DNA of 64,000 nt from a virus, in IMG/VR virus record IMGVR_UViG_3300013132_003882, positions 1-64,000 of that record; one strand, 5' to 3'. Position numbers and translations under genes: made by a program. Below are positions 27,250-35,635 of this stretch, piece by piece. The stretch's first letter is position 1; the number at the start of each line of letters is the position of its first letter. The notes beneath the pieces were generated by a model, which was not told where the DNA came from, ran no database searches, and saw only the letters and a list, made by a program, of their open reading frames with translations.

Positions 27250-27603
27250 ATGAACATTATTTTTGGAGAAGCTTTGGGTGCAATACCTGAAAATTACACA
27301 GTGTTGGAATTGGACACTTTTGTAATTCCACCGTCCACTGAACCAGTGACATCGTACTGTGTGTTGGAAAAATTACCTTTGATTGAATTTACCACGCTGG
27401 ACGCATACCAAAAGGTGCATGCTGATCTCATGCAGGCCTACAGAGATCAAAATTGGGAGTATTGTGTTGAAGCCTTGAGCGGGCTGACTGGACATTGGGG
27501 TGGCGAGTTGGATACATTCTATGCAAATCTAGCACAACGAGTACTTGAATATCAAGCCACTCCACCAGTTCAGCCCTGGACTGGATTCATAATCAAGAGC
27601 TGA
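27250..27603 (+). CDS. Hypothetical protein, 117 aa
   Basis: An isolated plus-strand gene with AAAAGGAAATTTT upstream, divergent from the phosphoesterase. It converges with the aminotransferase, overlapping 34 bases at the 3' ends. The product is acidic, with no recognised domain. Confidence 0.65.
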   Translation: MNIIFGEALGAIPENYTVLELDTFVIPPSTEPVTSYCVLEKLPLIEFTTLDAYQKVHADLMQAYRDQNWEYCVEALSGLTGHWGGELDTFYANLAQRVLEYQATPPVQPWTGFIIKS

Positions 27604-28745
27604 AGTCCAGTTTTCAAAGTCTGAAAATAGTGCTGATCAGCAGTGAGTGGCGCAAACACTTTGACTGCTGAGCCGCACCAGAGACCTGCTGAAAACTTGG
27701 CCACTGATCCAAGCTCTTCAAAGGTGACATCACGACCAAGGTCAAATGCCATGTAGGTGCTGCCGCCGCGCCAGTTGAGATCTAGATCTTTGGCAATTGA
27801 TAGCAATTCCTGATGTATGCCTGTTGCACGAGGCAACAATTGTTGTATCTGTTGTGTGGCACTCAAGGCAGCCACCACACCCGACATGTTGGGCTGCCAG
27901 GTGTGCCCGTGTGCCCAATTTTGAATATCCAACTGTTCATACACCTTGCTGTTGCAACATGCTGCACCCAAGGGCGAATAACCGTTGGTCAATGACTTGC
28001 CAATGGTGCATATATCTGGTTGTATGCCATAGGGTTCATAACCAAACATGGTGCCGTTGGTGCCCCAGCAAAATGCCACATCATCCACTATCATCAACAC
28101 ATCATGTTCTGTGCAAATGTCTCGCAGGCTCTGCCAGTATTCTGTGCTGTGTGGCGCCATGGTCATTGCCCAGCTCACTGTTTCCATGATCAAACAACCA
28201 ATGTCTGGATTCTCTTTCAAGGCTTTCCGCACCCGAGTCAATGTGAGTTTTTCTTGCCCGTATTGTTGGTATTGATACTGCCAGTCTGGACTGGGAACCA
28301 GCACTGCTCGATTGAGATAACTGTATTGTCCGCGTAGATGTTTGGCCAGCATGGTGGTTCCATGATAGCTGCCGGCAAAGCTGAGTATCTTGTGTTTGTT
28401 GAGTCCACAAGTTTGCCAGTAAGTGTCGTTCATGGCCATGGCAGCTTCCACAGCATCTGACCCACTCACAGCCCAGGTCAATGCTGACCAATTGCCCAGT
28501 TCACAAATCCATTGTACCAACTTGCTGTTGTCCACAGATGTTTCGCCGGTGTTGCCACGTACAAAGTTTACTGGATTGTTGGCCACAGCATTGACAATTT
28601 CTGGATTGTTGTAGCCCAAAATATATGCCATGTTGCCGCACTGTATGTCAAGATACTGGTTATCATTGGCATAAGTTACCCAGGAACCCTGGGTGCTGGT
28701 TACGATTTTTTCCTGTTCGCCAGGGCTGAATGCTTTTAGTTCCAT
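27570..28745 (-). CDS. Class III PLP-dependent aminotransferase (GSA-aminomutase-like)
   Basis: The 391-aa product has the fold-type I layout of glutamate-1-semialdehyde 2,1-aminomutase relatives: GSDAVEAAMA (cofactor phosphate), SYHGTT, VDDVAFCWG with D221 for the pyridine nitrogen, and TIGKSLTNG with Schiff-base K250. Its substrate is unknown. Phage homologues often sit in surface-sugar or tetrapyrrole pathways, but no partner enzyme is adjacent. Confidence 0.87.
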   Translation of the reverse strand: MELKAFSPGEQEKIVTSTQGSWVTYANDNQYLDIQCGNMAYILGYNNPEIVNAVANNPVNFVRGNTGETSVDNSKLVQWICELGNWSALTWAVSGSDAVEAAMAMNDTYWQTCGLNKHKILSFAGSYHGTTMLAKHLRGQYSYLNRAVLVPSPDWQYQYQQYGQEKLTLTRVRKALKENPDIGCLIMETVSWAMTMAPHSTEYWQSLRDICTEHDVLMIVDDVAFCWGTNGTMFGYEPYGIQPDICTIGKSLTNGYSPLGAACCNSKVYEQLDIQNWAHGHTWQPNMSGVVAALSATQQIQQLLPRATGIHQELLSIAKDLDLNWRGGSTYMAFDLGRDVTFEELGSVAKFSAGLWCGSAVKVFAPLTADQHYFQTLKTGLQLLIMNPVQG

Positions 28746-28775
28746 GCAGATATATAGCAGGGAAAACTGGGCAGT

Positions 28776-29072
28776 TTAAATTTCAAGACTGCTGCTGGTT
28801 TTTTCTTCGCCCGCTCCCAACACACAGGCAATTTTACTATCATACTCAATCATGGTCCATGATCGTGTTTCCTTATTTGCCAACAACGTAATGTGTGTGT
28901 TGTGAACAGTTTTGCCCACCCAAACTGGAGATTCTTTGTGATTGTTTTTAAAATAATTCATCACATGCTGTGCATCTGAACACTTCATCTGTTTGGTTAA
29001 CTCCATAATTTCTTGGGCGTCGGCTATAGGGCTTAATAAGCAGAATAGGAACGCCATTGCTATCTTACGCAT
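28776..29072 (-). CDS. Exported small protein, 98 aa
   Basis: The first 20 residues are a signal peptide (MRKIAMAFLFCLLSPIADAQ). The mature part has two Cys and no heme motif. It is the last gene of the plcP-agt-cytochrome unit. TATAAATA (29088-29095, minus strand) lies 16 bases upstream. Its leader is closely similar in DNA to that of the neighbouring cytochrome gene. The function is unknown. Confidence 0.75.
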   Translation of the reverse strand: MRKIAMAFLFCLLSPIADAQEIMELTKQMKCSDAQHVMNYFKNNHKESPVWVGKTVHNTHITLLANKETRSWTMIEYDSKIACVLGAGEEKTSSSLEI

Positions 29073-29080
29073 AATGGCTC
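29012..29080 (-). repeat. Duplicated signal-peptide leader, copy A
   Basis: This stretch, covering the start region and signal peptide of the 98-aa gene, is strongly similar to 29375-29444. The 16-base run gcagaataggaacgcc is identical. The two downstream mature proteins are unrelated. Confidence 0.8.
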
Positions 29081-29087
29081 CTTAAAT

Positions 29088-29095
29088 TGATATTT
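29088..29095 (-). promoter_or_regulatory. T4-like late promoter candidate TATAAATA
   Basis: An exact match to the T4 late consensus 16 bases upstream of the 98-aa exported gene on the minus strand. Confidence 0.55.
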
Positions 29096-29099
29096 ATAA

Positions 29100-29435
29100 T
29101 TAGGGCGCAAATGTATCACTCATAATATATACAGTCACACCGACCCGTTGCCGTTCGTTAAAGATATCTCGCCAAGCCGGCATTTTGCGGAACCCATTGG
29201 TGACGCGGTCGTAGACAAAATCCGGTTTATAACTGGAAGATTTGAGTTTGGGTGCCTTGCCAGGATAAGCACTGTTGCCGTGACAGTGGCGACACTGACT
29301 ATCCCATACTTGTTGACCCAACGCAATCAAAGAACTATCCTTCATCACAGCATCTGTAAATGCTGGTGCCGAATCCTGGGCGTTGGCTATGGTGCTGATT
29401 AGGCAGAATAGGAACGCCACCGCTGACTTTTGCAT
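29100..29435 (-). CDS. c-type cytochrome, periplasmic
   Basis: The 111-aa product has a signal peptide (residues 1-20), a CRHCH heme-attachment motif at 48-52 and a likely distal Met at M85 in RKMPAW, the pattern of small class I cytochromes c. It would carry electrons in the host periplasm after heme attachment by host machinery. The start at 29435 follows CAGGAGAAG. It lies 22 bases after the glycosyltransferase and probably shares its transcript. Confidence 0.88.
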   Translation of the reverse strand: MQKSAVAFLFCLISTIANAQDSAPAFTDAVMKDSSLIALGQQVWDSQCRHCHGNSAYPGKAPKLKSSSYKPDFVYDRVTNGFRKMPAWRDIFNERQRVGVTVYIMSDTFAP

Positions 29436-29444
29436 AATGGCTTC
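29375..29444 (-). repeat. Duplicated signal-peptide leader, copy B
   Basis: Partner of 29012-29080. It spans the signal peptide and ribosome site of the cytochrome gene. Confidence 0.8.
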
Positions 29445-29457
29445 TCCTGTGCGATAT

Positions 29458-30459
29458 TTAGCGCACAGGTACCAAATTGTTTCTGAATATTTCCCAGGCT
29501 CGACCCCATGACCAACGCTGACTGCCTTGCAGCACAAGATGTCTGGGCAAAAACAAAGCATCAGTCACAGCCTGTTTTAGGTCTGTGTTCAAGCAGCCTG
29601 TGATGCCTTCATCAACTACATCCACGGGACCTTGCACAGGAAATGCTGCTACAGGTGTGCCACAGGCCATGGCCTCAATCATCACAATGCCAAAGGTCTC
29701 CCACTGACTGGGAAATACAAATACTTCAGCATTGGCATAGTATTCGGCCAATTCTTCTCCGGTCCGGTATCCAGTGAACAGTACGTCAGGATACTGTTGA
29801 CGATAAGTTGGCAACATTGGGCCATCACCTACCATGATTTTCAAAAAGCCCGGAGTTGACATTTCAAAGAATGCTTCCAGATTTTTTTCTTTGCTGACTC
29901 TACTCACACACAGCAAGTACCTGCGATTTTTACACTCTAGTCTATAGCCAGGGTGGAATATGTCTCGATCCACACCTCTAGTCCAGGAAATGATATCACC
30001 ATCAAATCCATGTGACCGGAGTTCTTGTACCATAGAATCTGTGGTGGTCAAGACCCGGCCTGAATGTTTGTGAAACCAACGCACTAGAGGCCAAGTAAGA
30101 CTCTCAGGTATACCAAACAGTTTTCTAAGTCCTTCTGGAAACTTAGTATGATAAGCAGTGTTGTAGCGATAATGGTGTTTGTCAAGATATTGTCTAACAC
30201 GCAAACCAATAGGACCCTCTGTGGCGATGTGGATATGATCCGGACGGATCTCCTCAAGTATCGCGCCCACCTTCCGGGGAAAGGCAATCTTGACTTCGTT
30301 GTAGCCAGGGCAATCAACATAGCGGAACCGCCGGGGATCAAGATATACAACACGATAGTTGTCCCGAATCGCCATCGCCTCAATATTTTTGTAAGTTGTG
30401 ACCACGCCATTGATCTGATCCGGTAAGTTGTCTGTGACTATTAAGATTGTTTTTGACAT
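29458..30459 (-). CDS. agt: GT4 glycosyltransferase, Agt-type (glycolipid synthesis)
   Basis: The 333-aa product is a GT-B glycosyltransferase. It has an N-terminal acceptor half with NLPDQINGVVTTYKN and AYHTKFPE, and a donor half with VSRVSKEKNLEAFF and PSQWETFGIVMIEAMACGTPV (the EX7E motif). It is directly downstream of the PlcP-type gene. In phosphorus-starved bacteria the plcP-agt pair replaces phospholipids with glycolipids made from diacylglycerol. The assignment to Agt rests on family resemblance plus this adjacency; other GT4 acceptors are possible. Confidence 0.8.
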   Translation of the reverse strand: MSKTILIVTDNLPDQINGVVTTYKNIEAMAIRDNYRVVYLDPRRFRYVDCPGYNEVKIAFPRKVGAILEEIRPDHIHIATEGPIGLRVRQYLDKHHYRYNTAYHTKFPEGLRKLFGIPESLTWPLVRWFHKHSGRVLTTTDSMVQELRSHGFDGDIISWTRGVDRDIFHPGYRLECKNRRYLLCVSRVSKEKNLEAFFEMSTPGFLKIMVGDGPMLPTYRQQYPDVLFTGYRTGEELAEYYANAEVFVFPSQWETFGIVMIEAMACGTPVAAFPVQGPVDVVDEGITGCLNTDLKQAVTDALFLPRHLVLQGSQRWSWGRAWEIFRNNLVPVR

Positions 30460-30492
30460 TGCCCCGTTACCTTGAAACTTTTAAACTTCAAA

Positions 30493-31365
30493 TCATATCG
30501 CATGGTCGCCAACACCTGTTCGCAACTGAGTTGATTTGGGAAAACTAATTCTATTCTTCCGGGTTGATCTTGCGGATTCGTTGTGTGTACTGCTATCAAT
30601 ATCATCAACCACATTGTCGTTCTCCCTGGTCCAGGTTACAATTTCCCAAGATCCGTTGTGATGTTCTACTAGTGCTGTGCATGACTCAACCCAGTCACCG
30701 TCATTCATGTACATTATGCCATCTATTTCTTTAATTTCTGCATGATGTATGTGTCCACAGATAACTCCATCAAAGCCACGTTTCCGGCAGTAGTCAACAA
30801 GATTACGTTCAAAGTGAAAAATAAAGTCTACTGCTTTTTTGACCCGGTGTTTAAGGAACAGGCTAAGGCTAAAGTACCCAAAACCAAAACGATGACGAAT
30901 CCAATTAATCCTAGTATTGAGTCCAAGAATGAAATCATATGCTTTGTCTCCCAACATTGCCAACCATGGCGCCAGTCTAGTGATGCCATCAAATAAATCG
31001 CCATGAACCACAAGATAATGCCGATTGTCAACACCAATGTGCTCAACTTGATTTACAACTTCGATTAAGCCTAAGCCAATGCCATATTGCATAAACGGTC
31101 TCAAAAACTCGTCGTGATTACCAGCCACATATACAACCCTAGTACCGCGTTTGCTATGACCCAACACACGACGAATGACGTTGGTGTGACTTTGTTTCCA
31201 TCGCCACTTGTTTTGTTTGATTTTCCAGGCATCAATTATGTCTCCTACCAAGTAAAGAGTTTCGCAGGTGTTGTGTTTGAGGAAGTTGTTGAGTTTGTCA
31301 GCCTGGCAGTCTTTAGTGCCAAGGTGTACATCGCTGATAAAAATTGAGCGATAGGTTTTTTGCAT
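30493..31365 (-). CDS. plcP: PlcP-type phospholipase C / metallophosphoesterase
   Basis: The 290-aa product carries metallophosphoesterase motifs DVHLG (12-16), GDIID (41-45), GNHDE (82-86), VHGD (120-123) and GHIHH (204-208), then MNDGDWVES. This order and spacing match the LpxH-like clade containing PlcP of Sinorhizobium, which cuts phospholipid headgroups to diacylglycerol under phosphate stress. A PHO-box pair precedes it and an Agt-type transferase follows. No ribosome site is visible, and the ATG is 4 bases past TAAATA, so the mRNA may be leaderless. LpxH-type UDP-diacylglucosamine hydrolase is the main alternative. Confidence 0.85.
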   Translation of the reverse strand: MQKTYRSIFISDVHLGTKDCQADKLNNFLKHNTCETLYLVGDIIDAWKIKQNKWRWKQSHTNVIRRVLGHSKRGTRVVYVAGNHDEFLRPFMQYGIGLGLIEVVNQVEHIGVDNRHYLVVHGDLFDGITRLAPWLAMLGDKAYDFILGLNTRINWIRHRFGFGYFSLSLFLKHRVKKAVDFIFHFERNLVDYCRKRGFDGVICGHIHHAEIKEIDGIMYMNDGDWVESCTALVEHHNGSWEIVTWTRENDNVVDDIDSSTHNESARSTRKNRISFPKSTQLRTGVGDHAI

Positions 31366-31386
31366 CTAGTATTTACAGCCAGATGT

Positions 31387-31404
31387 GTTACAATAGCATT
31401 ACAG
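31387..31404 (-). promoter_or_regulatory. PHO box upstream of plcP
   Basis: On the minus strand, CTGTAAT-GCTA-TTGTAAC forms two 7-base direct repeats with a 4-base AT-containing gap, the PhoB-binding architecture. The TAAATA -10-like element starts after an 11-nt gap. The left repeat overlaps the stop codon of the preceding gene. Confidence 0.8.
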
Positions 31405-31713
31405 TTTGTCTTGCCTAGATGCCTGTAGTTCTTGACGTAAAATTTTGTAATCTTCCAGCGTGGCAATTGATGGCACAGTAGACTTCATGTATGCAGGGGG
31501 CACAGATTGCCATTCTGATTCACTCACACCGGCCACAATCATGGCAGTGTATTCGTGTCCATCACTGGTATGCAGTTGCACTCGTTCAAATCCTTGTGGA
31601 GTCTTGGCTGCGTTCATACAGGCTTGTGCCAAGGCTCTGAGAGCTGGGGGGTCGGCTATGATGTGTAAATCTTGTCGGGGTTCACTGTGTGGGTATATGT
31701 GTAGTCTAGACAT
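31399..31713 (-). CDS. Hypothetical protein, 104 aa
   Basis: It follows the DnaE-like gene with a one-base overlap. The product is soluble, beginning MSRLHIYPHSEPRQDLHI. It could be a polymerase accessory protein by position. Its stop lies in the PHO box of plcP. Confidence 0.65.
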   Translation of the reverse strand: MSRLHIYPHSEPRQDLHIIADPPALRALAQACMNAAKTPQGFERVQLHTSDGHEYTAMIVAGVSESEWQSVPPAYMKSTVPSIATLEDYKILRQELQASRQDKL

Positions 31714-33389
31714 TATGTTATGTGCTCGATTTCTTTCAATTTCATGCGCTTGCTTTTGTACACTTTAACACATTCACTGCTGTTTGTATAGTCCAAACGG
31801 CCTTTGCCCCACAAGATTGGTTGATCAGCAAAGGACATGGCGTGTGGAACTATCACATCTAGATAACGGCCGTTGCCAGTGCCCAAGGTAGCAAAGGTTA
31901 TGTAGTCTTTGGCTCCGCTTTTGAACACACGGTAGTTGGCCACCAGTCCCAGAAATTCCACTTCGCCGGGTCGTCTTATTTCAGTGCAAGCAGGAATAAA
32001 ATTACTGCTACTCCAACGACCAGTTCGTGCCAATTCAGCACATTCGCCGCCTTGCATGGGCGCAGGCACAGCTCCGGCCAATTTGGCTTCTTGATAATAT
32101 ACCCAACTGCTGTAACTGCCTTCGCAGTGTTTCAAACAGGCTCGCCAGAACGCCTCAGGATTGTGTGCCTTTTGATAGGCCAAGGCCCAGATCAATCTTC
32201 CTAGATTGGTAGCATGTGCTCGACACAGTCCAAAATGACTGAGTTCGCGCAGTGACGCCAACACAGTATCACGCTTGGGGTGATCACCAATCAACTGCAT
32301 AAACTCATAGATCTTTTCTTCATTGCGTTTGGCAAACGCTCTGCGCCACATGTCAGCGGTGTACATGTCACAGTCCAAGATGTCGGCAATCATGGTGATG
32401 GCATCATCTTCAAACACCACTGTGTCTTGTTGTATAGTGTCGGCACTCCAGTCTTGAAATGCACTGGCTTTACGTCGACCCTGTGTGGCCACTGGACGGA
32501 TCAGTGCAGTGGCCAGGGTACAGTCGCTCCGGCTCTTGACTTTGAGAGCTCTAAACAGTCTTTTCATGGCTGGACTTTCGCCCTGAGTCACACCCAACAC
32601 ATCACCACGACCCAGCAGGTCACTGGTTTTTTCATCATGCTCGGGATAGTCTGTGAGTGGGCGTTGATCAATCTCCCACAGTTGACTCAGTCCACGATTG
32701 GCCAGGATATCTATTTTGAAGTGTTCAAGATCTTCAGTTTCGTATTTGTCCAACAGGATTTGATTGTTGCCATTGATCAGGCTTGGAGGCACAGCACGAT
32801 CAAAAATCAAAATGCCACCACAGTGTTTTGATATACAGCGTTTTTTGCCCATGAGCTTGGCTGTGACTCGTTTGGCCTCCTCTATTTCTTCTGGAGGCAA
32901 CACTTGGCTGAATTCAAATCCACGTTTGAGTGTGCCTTTGGCTCCCAGCCGTTTGGCTGCTTCACGTTTGGCTGACTTTTCTTTGTACATCACATAGTTG
33001 CTGACTCTGGCACTTTGCCCCGGCCAGCGACGAAATATGCGATTCATCACAGTGGCCTGTTGCCAGTGTGGGAAATCCAGATCAATATCAGGAAGGTCGT
33101 CACGTTTGGGATTCATAAAACGTGCTATGGGGATGTTTTCTGCCACAGGATCTAGATCACTGATGCCCATGAGCCAGCACACCAGACTTGAGCCTGCTGA
33201 TCCTCGGGTGATGTGTGGTATGTCTGTGGTGAGATCCAGTATTTCTCGCACACGCAAGAAGTGTCGAGAAAAGTTTTGATCTCTAATTAGTTCTAGTTCT
33301 TCTGCCAGTCTGTGTGCGTATTTGGGATCTTGTGGTAATTCTCTTCTAAATTGTTTTACTAGTTGTTCAAGTTCTTTATATCTATCCAT
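31713..33389 (-). CDS. Compact DnaE-like DNA polymerase III alpha fragment
   Basis: The 558-aa product matches the polymerase core of bacterial Pol III alpha but lacks the PHP exonuclease domain and is half the normal length. Visible core features are RGSAGSSLV (62-70), PDIDLDF (100-106) with the two catalytic Asp equivalents D101 and D103, and FKIDIL with the third Asp D227, followed by helix-hairpin-helix-like sequence (HFGLCRAHA). It is probably an active but streamlined polymerase. The start MDRYKEL is preferred; an upstream in-frame ATG at 33443 overlaps a divergent gene. CATAAATA lies about 30 bases upstream. Confidence 0.82.
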   Translation of the reverse strand: MDRYKELEQLVKQFRRELPQDPKYAHRLAEELELIRDQNFSRHFLRVREILDLTTDIPHITRGSAGSSLVCWLMGISDLDPVAENIPIARFMNPKRDDLPDIDLDFPHWQQATVMNRIFRRWPGQSARVSNYVMYKEKSAKREAAKRLGAKGTLKRGFEFSQVLPPEEIEEAKRVTAKLMGKKRCISKHCGGILIFDRAVPPSLINGNNQILLDKYETEDLEHFKIDILANRGLSQLWEIDQRPLTDYPEHDEKTSDLLGRGDVLGVTQGESPAMKRLFRALKVKSRSDCTLATALIRPVATQGRRKASAFQDWSADTIQQDTVVFEDDAITMIADILDCDMYTADMWRRAFAKRNEEKIYEFMQLIGDHPKRDTVLASLRELSHFGLCRAHATNLGRLIWALAYQKAHNPEAFWRACLKHCEGSYSSWVYYQEAKLAGAVPAPMQGGECAELARTGRWSSSNFIPACTEIRRPGEVEFLGLVANYRVFKSGAKDYITFATLGTGNGRYLDVIVPHAMSFADQPILWGKGRLDYTNSSECVKVYKSKRMKLKEIEHIT

Positions 33390-33472
33390 TAAATGCTGCC
33401 TTGGTTGTTTTAGGAAAATATTTATGGTGTGATATTTTATCATTCAAAGATTTTGGCACCGCTAAATATTCT

Positions 33473-34114
33473 GTGAAATCCACCATAGCCCTATTCATAC
33501 ATGATCCCAAGTGCTCTGTACAGAGTGGCAACGGAATTATGCAGGCCCTGGGCAACAACTACAATTTTAAACTATTCAGCAAAAACGAAGTGGAAGATGT
33601 GTTCCTTGATGGGGTAGACATGGTTGCAGTACCAGGCGGATTTGGTGATGCCGACAGTTATGATACTTTGTTTAAAAACAACTCAAAATCTGTGCGGCAA
33701 TTCGTGCGGCAAGGCGGAAGATACTTGGGCATCTGTATGGGCGCATACTGGGCAGGCAAGCATTATCTCAACATCCTGGATTCAGTGGATGCTGTGCAAT
33801 ATATTCGTCGTCCAGGCACAGACACACGTAGACCGCATGCCAAATACATGCCAGTGACCTGGCGCGGCCAACCTAACAACATGTACTGGTACGATGGATG
33901 TGCCTTGGTGGGTGATCGCACCCGATTTGAAACTGTGGCAACTTACAGCAATGGTGATGCCATGGCCATCATACAGAACAGAATTGGCCTGATAGGATGT
34001 CATCCTGAAGCTGAACAGTTTTGGTACGACGATTACTCATGGATGCGCCGGCACTGGTCTGGTGGGCATCATCGTTTACTTCAAGAGTTTGCGGACCAAC
34101 TCATGCAGTCGTAA
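33473..34114 (+). CDS. Class I glutamine amidotransferase-like (BPL_N type) protein
   Basis: The product has a DJ-1/GATase fold: IALFIHDP, VAVPGGFGDADSY and the nucleophile elbow GICMGAYWAG. It resembles the N-terminal domain of some biotin-protein ligases, for which no activity is assigned. The start is uncertain: GTG at 33473 (213 aa) fits domain limits and lies after CTAAATATTC, while TTG at 33401 would overlap the divergent polymerase gene. Confidence 0.75.
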   Translation: MKSTIALFIHDPKCSVQSGNGIMQALGNNYNFKLFSKNEVEDVFLDGVDMVAVPGGFGDADSYDTLFKNNSKSVRQFVRQGGRYLGICMGAYWAGKHYLNILDSVDAVQYIRRPGTDTRRPHAKYMPVTWRGQPNNMYWYDGCALVGDRTRFETVATYSNGDAMAIIQNRIGLIGCHPEAEQFWYDDYSWMRRHWSGGHHRLLQEFADQLMQS

Positions 34115-34136
34115 AAAAAGGCCCTGTTAGGCCTTT
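34113..34136 (-). terminator. Terminator of the porin gene
   Basis: On the minus strand AAAGGCC-TAACAG-GGCCTTTTTTT forms a stem with a U-run, 53 bases past the porin stop. Confidence 0.75.
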
Positions 34137-34153
34137 AGTGCTGGTTACAAGTT

Positions 34154-34185
34154 CCAGCGCCGCTCTATCTTTGCGGCTGGTTTTT
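34154..34185 (+). terminator. Terminator of the GATase-like gene
   Basis: CCAGCGCCGC pairs with GCGGCTGG (one bulge) and is followed by TTTTT, on the plus strand. The two terminators face each other between converging genes. Confidence 0.7.
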
Positions 34186-34188
34186 GTA

Positions 34189-35571
34189 TTAGAAGTTGAT
34201 TTGTGTGCGAATGCTAACAACATCTTCCCTGCTGGTGGTGCCCATGTCAGTGGTATCCAATGGAGCAATTGCTGAGCCAAACTTGGTATAGGCATAGTTG
34301 GCCATGATTCTGGCATTGTTGTTGAGAATCCAGTTCACACCATATGTCACTGTCTGAGCAGAATTGGCATTCTGTGTACGGTTGCCTGTCACAGCACCGT
34401 CAACACTGTTGCTGCCTGCTGCTGTGTATTCAGAAACACGAACTCCCACTTGCCATGCACCTGTGCCATTGCCTACAACACCGCCATAGTCTTTCATAAA
34501 CACTGATGATGGGGTGATACCGCCAAAGGTGCCACCTTTATAACTTTTAGCAAAGTCTTCACCTGTGATATTGTACATGACTTCCACATACTTGGCCTGC
34601 ACTCGTACGTCTTGTGTGGCCACACAAGCAGAGGTCACACAACTGGCAGCACCTGTGACATAGTTATAGGTGTTGGCTGATGCTGAGTATTTGCTGTCAA
34701 AGTTTTCTGCTTGAATTTTGAATGGACCATGAGCCAAGGCCAATTCAATACCGTTCATGGTACGATTCACACTGGCAGCATTGTTGGCAGTGGCTCCATA
34801 GGCTGCTGTGTCAACTTTGTCACCGCCGATTTGAGCACGATACACATTGCTCATGCCACGTGCTTCTGAGCGTAGTGCTACAATTGTACCACGTGTGGTT
34901 GTGCTGGGCGCATCAACTGTGTTGCCCGAAGTTGTTGGCACCATCTGTGCCCGTCCACCAGTCTGTGCCACACCTACATGTAATACAGTGTTGGGATTGG
35001 ATGCCAGTTGACCAAAATTCACAGCCACACGTGCCGCATACTGTGCGCCCAGAGTGTTGTCACTGGAACTTTCTGCGAAGTCACCTTGAAATGCTGATAA
35101 TCCATAAACAAATCCTGCACTGGGTTCACCGTGCAGCATCACACCCAGACGTTTGCCTGGAACCAATTGATTGCCATATGAACGTTCCATGAAGCCGATG
35201 TTGTTTGAACTGGTGAGTTCTTCCAGGCTAAACGGCTGCTTGAATCGACCTGTACGGAATTGTGCTGATTGATTGAAGCCATAGTTCACAAAGGCAGTGT
35301 CAATGAAGTTGGTGTTGCTGCCTACAGCATTGCCCACCAACTCATAGTTGATCTGCTTGTTGATACTGCCATTGATACCAATTCTGGCTCTACGCAGTTC
35401 AAAGTTGTCGCCCACGCTGGCGCTGTCACGGTCTGTGGATTTGGTCAGGTCCGAATCAAATGTTCGTGTGTCAAAATGCACACGGCCTGTGACCTTGGAA
35501 TCCACCTGTGCCATTGCTGGCGCTGTCAGGGCCACAAATGCAGCGGCCAAGATTAATTTAGTAAATTTCAT
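34189..35571 (-). CDS. Phosphate-selective porin (OprO/OprP family)-like
   Basis: The 460-aa product has a 21-residue signal peptide ending AMA, a long stretch of alternating beta strands and a C-terminal Phe (RTQINF) typical of outer-membrane insertion. The start of the mature part (DNFELRRARIGINGSINKQI, then FRTGRFKQPFSLEELTS) matches the OprO/P family, trimeric channels for phosphate or polyphosphate. It follows pstS, which supports phosphate as substrate. A receptor-replacement or superinfection role is an alternative. A ribosome site AAAGGAG is clear. Confidence 0.82.
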   Translation of the reverse strand: MKFTKLILAAAFVALTAPAMAQVDSKVTGRVHFDTRTFDSDLTKSTDRDSASVGDNFELRRARIGINGSINKQINYELVGNAVGSNTNFIDTAFVNYGFNQSAQFRTGRFKQPFSLEELTSSNNIGFMERSYGNQLVPGKRLGVMLHGEPSAGFVYGLSAFQGDFAESSSDNTLGAQYAARVAVNFGQLASNPNTVLHVGVAQTGGRAQMVPTTSGNTVDAPSTTTRGTIVALRSEARGMSNVYRAQIGGDKVDTAAYGATANNAASVNRTMNGIELALAHGPFKIQAENFDSKYSASANTYNYVTGAASCVTSACVATQDVRVQAKYVEVMYNITGEDFAKSYKGGTFGGITPSSVFMKDYGGVVGNGTGAWQVGVRVSEYTAAGSNSVDGAVTGNRTQNANSAQTVTYGVNWILNNNARIMANYAYTKFGSAIAPLDTTDMGTTSREDVVSIRTQINF

Positions 35572-35596
35572 ATTTCTCCTTTAGATTTACTTTTGC

Positions 35597-35624
35597 GATA
35601 TAACATAATATGTAGTGCAGTCAA
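35597..35624 (-). promoter_or_regulatory. Promoter of the porin gene
   Basis: On the minus strand TTGACT and TATATC are 16 bases apart, about 25 bases before the start codon. No PHO repeats were seen here, so read-through from pstS would be needed for phosphate control. Confidence 0.55.
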
Positions 35625-35635
35625 CACCACAGTGA

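Noticed and set aside
33390-33443. N-terminal extension of the DnaE-like gene
   Set aside because: The extra 18 residues contain the late-promoter-like element and overlap the divergent gene; MDRYKEL is a better start.
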